A stretch of 64,000 bases of DNA. Origin: Melitaea cinxia (lineage: Eukaryota > Arthropoda > Insecta > Lepidoptera > Nymphalidae). Below, in pieces: positions 56,745 through 64,000 of the stretch. The stretch covers positions 7,927,326 through 7,991,325 of the forward strand of contig NC_059419.1 in the NCBI RefSeq assembly GCF_905220565.1, written 5' to 3'. Position numbers and translations under genes: made by a program. How positions within the stretch are numbered: the first letter of the stretch is position 1; each line of letters starts with the position of its first letter. Below the pieces are notes generated by a model. The model saw only the letters and a list, made by a program, of their open reading frames with translations, was not told the DNA's origin and ran no database searches.

Positions 56745-58295
56745 TATTTTAACAAAAGGCATTTAAAGATGACAAAAGTTGATAATTTTGTGTAATAACA
56801 TATTATTTTTTTTAAAGAATAGAAAATATTTAAAAATAAATACTACGGTAGCATATAAACCAAATTTATAAATTAACAATATTGATGGATTTACTAATAT
56901 TAGTTGTAAATCTTTTATAAACCTTTACTTATCGATAAATATCAGAAGCATCAATAAAATTTATATGAAAAATAATTAGGTATTTAAATATTAAATCGTA
57001 ACCGGCTTTAAACAACAAAGCCCTTCAAACAAGTCCGGTCCTTTTTTCGTCCTATAGAACCTTTAGGGCCTTAGGTCACCTTGAGGCCAACGACCCCTTG
57101 CGTAAGTGTTGCGTCACTTTGAAGAAATGCGTTAGGTCTCCCCTAGTGCATCCAATCATCTATCCCACTTTTATACGCTAAAACGTATTTTGAGTGAAAG
57201 GGACAAATATATTATGTTAGAGCTTTCGATTTTAGCGTTTCCTTTTTTAATTCCGATTTCGCTCTGACGGTTGAAACTATTCATTCAATTTTATAGAACA
57301 TCATGAGTCATTATTACTAGTAATTGAAGTCTAGCGTTAGTTCAAATCTATACAATATTATCTTTAAAATATATATCGAAGAAAACTGTTGGATTCAAAT
57401 ATTTTTTATACTTTTTTCATATATAGGTATATAATTTTTTATATAATTGCTGATGACTGATGTACAATAAGTACTTATTATTATTACTATAATTAAAGCC
57501 TGTTTAAGGTCAAAAACATTACGCTATATCATTAATATGTCTAGAAGATATGGCTAATTAGCAACATTAAATAAATCTTTAAAAATAAAAACGAATTGCA
57601 GAAATTAATGTAGACGTAAAACTCGCGAACGAAAGCATCAAATTGAATTATTAGAAAAGAAAATTAAAAAAAAAAATAGAAAAAAATATGTCGGTTCGAA
57701 GTTTTTCGGATCAGCTTGTAAAATATAATAAATAAATAAATGAATAAAATAACTTTACAGTTTGTATTCAACGTGGACATAATTCCACATTTTACAGTAC
57801 GGGAATAAAACTATTAATTTGTTGTTATTTCTTTTATCTGTAAAGACTTGAAGGTAGACTTCCTTTTGTATATAAATGGTAAAACCGCCTCGTATTAGAT
57901 ATAGTACTAGCCAGATGTTATTTTGTAATTACTACAATATATCAGTCTTAACTTCATATTGATTGAGTAATTAACGATTATTGTAATAATGTGTTTATAT
58001 ATGTATTCAAATAAGGTAATTTTGAAATGCCACGTTGAAAAGTTTATCAATTTAAGGGTTATTATGAATAATTGCAAATGAATTTGTTTTTAAAGTACGC
58101 TAACAGTATATTTATTTTTTGTAAAAAGAACTTATCGATGTCTCTAAGTGATACAAGGAAAATTTAGTTATTTTTTGTTGTAAAGGGTAATTTTATTACT
58201 CAGAAATGTCTTTATATTATGTTCCTATTTAGGTGCTATGAGGTGCTAAAGCCAGTACGCTGCATTTCCATTACTTTAGTAATATGGCAATATGA
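56745..58295. other. No gene seen; one GC-richer patch
   Basis: Positions 57000-57280 ('ttagggccttaggtcacctt', 'ctcccctagtgcatccaatc') are less AT-rich and match nothing else in the window. No ORF spans them. The rest is A/T-rich. Confidence 0.45.
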
Positions 58296-58301
58296 TCAAC
58301 T

Positions 58302-58452
58302 TTTTTTAAAAGTAAAACTTCCTTACGCACGTTTGACTTGGAGTAAACTGGTGAATGAAGAGGGCGTTACGAAAAGTGTGATCGGACGAGGCGAACAGAA
58401 GTTGAGAAGGAGGGGGTTAGATGGAGCTTTAGTCGTGTGGTTAAAGCACACT
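58302..58452 (+). repeat. Inverted repeat pair (family H), left copy
   Basis: It contains 'aaaacttccttacgcacgtt' 'tgacttggagtaaactggtg', 'cgttacgaaaagtgtgatcg' and 'gtcgtgtggttaaagcacac'. Its partner lies at 61573-61710 on the minus strand. An 83-codon ORF through it is not conserved in the partner. Confidence 0.65.
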
Positions 58453-58679
58453 CGTTTTAAAAATAATTAAAATGTAATTTCACTTCGATTTATTGAATAA
58501 TGTATAATTTAACTTCTAATGACATTTAAATTTAAGACACGAAACACTGTGAAATCAACTAAAATCTAAAATACAAATTTAGAAATAACACAAAACTAAC
58601 ACGTGAATAATAAAATTTATGTACAATATAATCGTGAATCATTGATTGAAATCATATAAAAATCTATTACGAAATTGCA

Positions 58680-58775
58680 ATAAAATGCGCGCTACGCTTC
58701 ACAATGTGCGCCGACCTTGGCGCTCGGGTTCGCCGGCCGACGACCAAGGGCGATGCAAGCGTACGTGTATTTATA
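58680..58775. other. Isolated GC-rich island
   Basis: About 80 bases with 'cttggcgctcgggttcgccg' are strikingly GC- and CpG-rich inside very AT-rich DNA. On the minus strand TATAAATA lies at 58775-58768, just upstream of the island. A 34-codon ORF (58685-58789, +) covers it. It could be a promoter/5' exon or a repeat remnant. Confidence 0.4.
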
Positions 58776-60760
58776 ACGAAAACGCATAACTAAGAATCGT
58801 TTCGTCGTGTTGATTTATATTTTATACACACATTTTAATGATTTAAAATTTAGATGAAACAACTATATATTGAAAAAATTATTATATTTTAAAAAAATCA
58901 ATAATACAAATCGGCTTTTGGGTAACTTGATTTTTGCTCAATCATTTCGGACATTTAGCAACGTAACATTACAAAGAATGTTTGAATAACATATTTAGCG
59001 TTTAAAGGAGACAAATGCAAACAGAGAAAACAATTTAGGACATGTAAAACAACTAGTACAACTTTTAATAATTATCAGGTTTTTAAGTGTTCTAAGAGTG
59101 AAAGGACAACAAAGAACAAAATCCTTTCATGTGAATAATTTGAAGATTTCGACTAAAGTTATTCATTGCAGAATCTCTTAATTATTTTTGATAAATTATT
59201 GTACGGAGTCATTGCATCCGACAGATGTCATTTTTAATAACGTCCCTCACATTTATTACGTTCTCAAGTAGCTTGTCGTAATAATAAAATGTATATTTTA
59301 ATTTCGTAAAGCATTTTCGTTAAAACTATCAAAAGATTAAATTTTGTTTCAATTTATTTTTTTGTACTAATTTTAAAATATCAAATTACGAAATGTAAAT
59401 TTTCTTTATATTACGTTAGTCAAAAATCAGATTTTTTTTTAAATTGTAAAAGTTTTAAATTAAATATAAAAAAAAAATAAAGTAAAGTTATTAACTATAT
59501 ACTACTCAACATTTTGTAGAGTACATCCATAATTAATTTTGAGTACTTCATAAGAAAAGTCGCAAACAAGAGCTAGGCCAAGATTATAGAATAAGGACTA
59601 CGGCAATTGGACATAATTATCGGAATAATATAACGATGTATGATTATTTTCACATCATTAGCTACGACATTATATGTAATTATTTATTATGTGACAAGAA
59701 CTTAAAGCTTTATAAGTTTTAAAAAAGCAGATGTTGAAGATGGGTTTTTAATACTTACGATACGGTAACGACACGCTTTTTAACCCTTACAAATATTAAA
59801 AATATTAAGAGAAATAAAAAAGGCACCTGCGTGTTTGATGTCTTTTATAATATTAAGTTACATTATTATTATTTTTTTTGTCAAAGTATGTAATATAAAT
59901 ATTATAAACTTAACGAATGTCTTGCCTTAGAAGTATACAAATAATATACGAGAAAAATATTTTAATAAATAGTTTCAAAAAATCTAATATACTGTAGCAG
60001 GTGATAAAATAATGAAAGAATTGAAGGACAATTAAAAAGACGCCCTAGGAATTGTAAATAAATATATCAACAATAAGACAAATACTTTTTGATAAATAGC
60101 AAATAAATATATTATTAAACATCCTTAATTGAAATACTTTTCGCCCATTTTTTTGTATTTTTTACTTAGTTAACTTTTTATTTCTATTTTGTCTGGTATG
60201 TTGGGATGACAAAAACAAAGTGATTATTTATTATTTATTTAAATGTGTAAAATATTGTTTTCTGACATATCATTTAACTTAAATTTCCTTAGCAAGAACA
60301 TCGACATTAATTAATAAAAAAATATTATTAAAAAAAAAAAAAAAATCCCGACCGCAACACATAAAGACTAAGAATGGAAAACAAGCTTTACATTTTAGTA
60401 TTAATTGTAATACATTTGGTGTACCGTGTATTTATTACATAACATTCGATACTTTATATATATAAATATATTTGTAGTCGTGATACCGTACAGTGTAAAT
60501 AGTGCGTACACGTGAATTCAGATAAAATGTAGCAATATGCCAGGTGTGTTGCGAGACTGAACTCAAAATAAAAGTCCTGCGTCTAGATCTTATGGCGCGA
60601 AATCATTTTTATTGGCTTCTTTTAAATATTTCGTGATTAATGACCGATATTAACTGCGGTTTACTTTTGCTTTATTTAGTATATTTTTAAGTATAATAAT
60701 GTTAAAAGTATTAATTATATAAATTTTTTATTATTAGCCGTGCTTAGTATTTAATAATAT
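58776..60760. other. No gene seen; AT-rich DNA between the family H repeats
   Basis: Nearly 2 kb of A/T-rich sequence with no ORF over 60 codons, no SINE and no LINE blocks. An A15 run lies at 60330-60345. Confidence 0.45.
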
Positions 60761-60764
60761 ATAC

Positions 60765-60860
60765 TAATATTTTAAAGCTAAAAAGTTTATTTCTTAGTTT
60801 GTTTAAACGCGTTAATCTCAGGAACTACTGCTACTGGTGTTTGATGAGAAATCAAAATCA
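60765..60860 (+). repeat. Family E-related fragment
   Basis: 'taaagctaaaaagtttattt' and 'gtttaaacgcgttaatctca' 'ggaactactg' repeat the opening seen at 53092. Confidence 0.5.
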
Positions 60861-60869
60861 AAAATAACT

Positions 60870-61180
60870 TTTTTCGAATTGGCTTTAAAAGCACCTTCCA
60901 ATTGTCATCTTAGAAATAATAAATATACTTAAATTTAATTAATATATTTAATTAATATAGTTTAAATTAATAAATAAAGTTTTAATTATTGTTATAAGGA
61001 TGCTCGAAATGTAGATTCTGCTGAGAAGAATCGGAAAGAAACTCCGCAGTTACTCTTTTAAAAAAATAAACTATGACACAAAGTGGGTAATCTTAATAAT
61101 CTTGCACGAAATATAGCGTCACTAAATCCACACATCTTTATCGTTTACGTAATTCTACACCGAAAAATTTCCGCGATTTT
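60870..61180 (+). repeat. Family F copy
   Basis: It contains 'aaaagcaccttccaattgtc', 'gtagattctgctgagaagaa' 'tcggaaagaaactccgca' and 'gcgtcactaaatccacacat', parallel to the copy at 15180-15470. Confidence 0.55.
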
Positions 61181-61274
61181 CTGTCAGTAACTTAAAAAAA
61201 AATTCCATGTCAAACTTTCAAGGCATATTTGAGTGTCACTATGTATTTATTTTACTGTTATTTGTTTTAAGTAA

Positions 61275-61508
61275 CTAGCGGACTCGGCAGACGTTGTCCT
61301 GCCTGGAAAAAAGCTACCAAACTGGATTGCATACATAACGATAGCAGCGCCACCTACCGGTTCCAATTGAGATAAAAACTACCCTACTTTCCCAAGTTAG
61401 ACCAAATTACAGATGCTTATATAATTTGATAAAAATTGGTTCAGTAGTTTCGGAGTTCATCGCTAACATACACCGTGACACGAAATTTTTATATATTATA
61501 TAGATAGG
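61275..61508 (+). repeat. Family E element
   Basis: It begins 'actagcggactcggcagacg' 'ttgtcctgcc' and ends 'tcagtagtttcggagttcat' then 'tttatatattatatagat', the same architecture as 24022-24290 with a different middle ('agcgccacctaccggttcca'). Confidence 0.6.
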
Positions 61509-61572
61509 ACAAAGCTTTATAGGCGCTCTTAATTGATTAAGTATTTTATAAAATTAATATATAGATTTTAAC

Positions 61573-61710
61573 TTGTGCTTTTAGACCACACGATTTAAGT
61601 AAAACTTCTTCTGCCTCGCCCGAACACACTTTTCGTAACGTTGTTGTCACGCATTCACCAGCTTACTCCCCAAGCCAAGCATGCGTAATGAAGTTTTATT
61701 AAAAATATAT
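61573..61710 (-). repeat. Inverted repeat pair (family H), right copy
   Basis: On the minus strand it reads 'aaaacttcattacgcatgct' 'tggcttggggagtaagctgg' 'tgaatgcgtgac', then 'cgttacgaaaagtgtgttcg' and 'aatcgtgtggtctaaaagca'. This is in full order with the copy at 58302. Confidence 0.65.
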
Positions 61711-61719
61711 ATATATTTC

Positions 61720-62570
61720 AACTTAAAATCTGTCTGATGAAAATTATCTGATGGATTTTTTAGGATTCCCATAGGATAAAGAAATTTGCAAGTAAAACCC
61801 CGTAATAAAGTAGACTTACGGAATCCCATTATTTATTAGACATACCAACAAAAAATATATAACCTCAAAAATTTTATATATTATCCACTCAACAGTGATC
61901 TATTATAATTCCGTTATATATTCTGAATGGCTTGGTTCATCAAAGCTGGTTATGGACCAGATGGCACAGAAATATTTTTATGTTAGTAGGATTACAGAAT
62001 AACTGTACATACAGGTCTGCCAGGTGTTTATTGGTACAGAGTAGCTTGTAACAGATACACTGTGTGACACAATTTGTGCAAAAAAAATTATCGCAAAAAA
62101 TATTTTGAAATATGGTAGGCGAGAGGTCGTTTAAAAGGGATCTTTTCATTCTAACACTTTTTTTCAATAGGTAGGACCTTATATTATATAGCTAACAAAA
62201 AACAATATTGCCATTTGTCTTTATTAATTCTTTTTAACTTATTTTAGGCATTAAAAAAATGTGGATTCTGCCCCTTTCATAAATTCTCTACAATTTGAAA
62301 GGGACGCTGGCATTTTTGAATCGGACCATACGTATACATATATATTACACGTTACACTTTTAAAACACATTAAATACACACACAATAGTAATAATATATA
62401 CAATATACATATATTATATAAATATACATACATATATATATATAATCTGTCGAGTACTTTTTTTTTGTAGCGAGAAAGTTATTTTTTAAAGTAAATTAAA
62501 TTATTTTAATACAGTGTATTTTTCAATAATATAAGAAATAATACGAATACAAACTCTTTACCATATTCAA
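61720..62570. other. No gene seen; microsatellite-rich DNA
   Basis: It has TA/CATA-type runs at 62320-62445. Short ORFs of 60-75 codons on both strands lack support. Confidence 0.45.
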
Positions 62571-62574
62571 AATA

Positions 62575-62812
62575 ATTATGTTTTGCTGGCAAACGAAAAA
62601 ACCCACTTCAATTACATCGATAAGTAGTATCACATAGGTAGACAAAAAATAGTCAAGATAATACGCATTAATAATGACAGATTGATAACTCAAAAAGTAC
62701 TCGACTGATTTCGATCGAATTGAACGGTTCCACCCAGTGAAAAGTTATGAGGATCAAATAGAAATACAGTCAAATTGAGAAACTCCTCCTTTTTTGAAGT
62801 CGGTCAAAGTTA
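62575..62812 (-). repeat. Family C, shortened copy
   Basis: On the minus strand it starts 'tgaccgacttcaaaaaagga' 'ggagtttctcaatttgac' and ends 'gaagtgggttttttcgtttg' 'ccagcaaaac'. The central 'ggtaccatgataagg' block is deleted. Confidence 0.7.
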
Positions 62813-63153
62813 TTAAAAACATAAACAATTTCAAGTACCCTTTTCTTCCTTACTCATTTATTTGTCACAGTTGACCGAAACACAAATAAAAAGAGACATT
62901 AATACTTAAATAATAAAGTTTAAAATTAAATACATTTTGCAGAACAGTTGTCCAGTATAAAGAACATTATGTAAGCAAACTAACAATATTTAATGATAAT
63001 AGGGACTTGTAAGGGCAAGTTATTGCAACTTAAACGTAAGCAAATAATAACAACTCTATATTTAACTTATCAATAATATTGTTTTGTCCGCTATCTTAAA
63101 TAATAATACATAATTATAAATTATGTAGAATATTATAAGATTGAGGTAGGGTA

Positions 63154-63466
63154 TTGTAGGGTCGTAGCGAGGTGGCGAATGCTAGCGCGACCCCATCTCG
63201 CCCCACCCAGGCGGACGACTGCTCACACGTAGTGGTTTTTAAGTAGCTAGTAGGAGTCTGGCATAACCTTCTGGCGCCTCCGCGCTGGAGGGTATCCATG
63301 AAGGATTTTCCACACGTAAAAAAAAGTTTATTGTAGAGTCGTGGCGAGGTGGCGAGGTGACTCGCGCGACCCCATCTCGCGCCACCTAGAAGGATGATTG
63401 CTCACACGTGGTAGTTTTTAGCAAGTAGGAATCTGGCATAACTTATCTCACGTTAAAAAAAAAGGG
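63154..63466 (+). repeat. GC-rich 177-bp tandem duplication inside a SINE-A-like region
   Basis: Unit 1 starts at 63154 ('ttgtagggtcgtagcgaggt') and unit 2 at 63331 ('ttgtagagtcgtggcgaggt'). Both contain 'cgcgaccccatctcgc', 'ctgctcacacgta' or 'ttgctcacacgtg', and 'ggaatctggcataac'-type ends. Unit 2 is shorter, lacking most of the 'tggcgcctccgcgctggagg' segment. A partial third start ('tattatagggaat') leads into SINE-A. Confidence 0.75.
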
Positions 63467-63469
63467 TAT

Positions 63470-63715
63470 TATAGGGAATATTGAAATAGGGTAAAGTAGA
63501 AAATATCTTGCCCAAAATCTGGAGGAGTACGGGTGGGGAAGTACTTTCAAAGTAAAGAGTATCACAGCCAAATAATACTACTCTCAAGGAGGGATTATTC
63601 TGGTTGTTAGTAAGTTAGCCTGAGTTTCGATGGATGCTCTGTGTTGACAGCGTATCGGGGAGGGGTATGGTAGGCAACGCGCTTGCTGCCTCCAGGCGTT
63701 AAAAAGCAACTGTAC
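63470..63715 (+). repeat. SINE-A, diverged
   Basis: It contains 'atatcttgcccaaaatctgg' 'aggagtacgggtggggaagt' and 'gtaggcaacgcgcttgctgc'. The opening 'gaggtagggtattgtaggg' at 63144 may be its original 5' end, split by the GC-rich units. Confidence 0.55.
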
Positions 63716-64000
63716 AGGATAACACATACGATTTTAATCTGAAGAACACGTAAACTCACGTTAATGGTAATCACTACTATTTTATTAATCAGTCCAGTGG
63801 ATTAAACCATACTTATATCAGACTAATTCTTTTGTTATTCGGAGCAATGCCTTTATTATTTATTATTATTATATCCTAACGTTTTCTAATTAGAATATTA
63901 TGAAACGACTACAATTTACACATCTCGAAGAGATAAAACAATGTGCATGAATTACAAAATAATGAATTACGAATAAGTCGAATGATTGACTTTATAATGT

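Noticed and set aside
58219..58470. 83-codon ORF as a host gene
   Set aside because: Its second half is the family H repeat, whose inverted partner at 61.6 kb does not preserve the frame.
1..64000. Endogenous virus, mitochondrial insert, rRNA or telomeric repeat
   Set aside because: I looked for retroviral-type polymerase blocks other than RTE-like ones, mitochondrial gene blocks, rRNA and TTAGG arrays, and saw none.

Overview
This window looks like nuclear DNA from a moth or butterfly (Lepidoptera). The background is very AT-rich. Almost all ORFs are short and lie inside interspersed repeats. The repeats belong to types I associate with lepidopteran genomes: 5'-truncated RTE-like LINEs, tRNA-headed SINEs, elements ending in 'aaccgacttcaaaaa', and 'actagctgacccg'-type repeats. 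The order is inferred from general familiarity with these families; no database was searched and the species cannot be named. There are no operons, prokaryotic genes or CRISPR arrays.

One host gene is supported. On the + strand at 26083-27027 there is a two-exon gene for a 135-residue secreted protein with 14 cysteines. It has a TATA box and initiator at the right spacing, a signal peptide split by a GT-AG intron, three degenerate 12-residue cysteine repeats and a poly(A) signal 139 bases after the stop. I do not recognise its family. It is the best candidate in the window for undescribed biology.

Layout. 1-9.2 kb: SINEs, 'gaagtcggtt' elements, a hAT-like fragment, a 130-bp minisatellite and a MITE with arms of about 150 bp. 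9.2-13.3 kb: mostly unassigned, with a palindromic element and one dispersed repeat. 13.3-14.4 kb: a cassette of four tRNA-like units (one inverted, three direct with a 311-bp period) between 13-bp direct repeats. 14.4-19.5 kb: dispersed repeats, a 203-bp tandem duplication and a SINE. 19.5-24.7 kb: remnants of several RTE-like lineages and their non-autonomous relatives. 24.7-28.9 kb: the cysteine-rich gene in a repeat-poor interval. 29.0-29.9 kb: a truncated LINE. 30-32 kb: SINE-rich. 32-36 kb: nearly featureless. 36-50 kb: densely packed SINEs. 50-54.5 kb: a third SINE family, a full-length 'gaagtcggtt' element and a decayed LINE. 54.5-64 kb: mostly unassigned AT-rich DNA, an inverted repeat pair 3.1 kb apart, and a GC-rich 177-bp duplication near the end.

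The mobile elements appear linked through shared 3' ends. The last codons of the RTE-like polymerase (E-A-Y-V-Q-Q-W then stop) recur as the 3' tails of two non-autonomous families. This suggests those families were copied by RTE-like reverse transcriptases.
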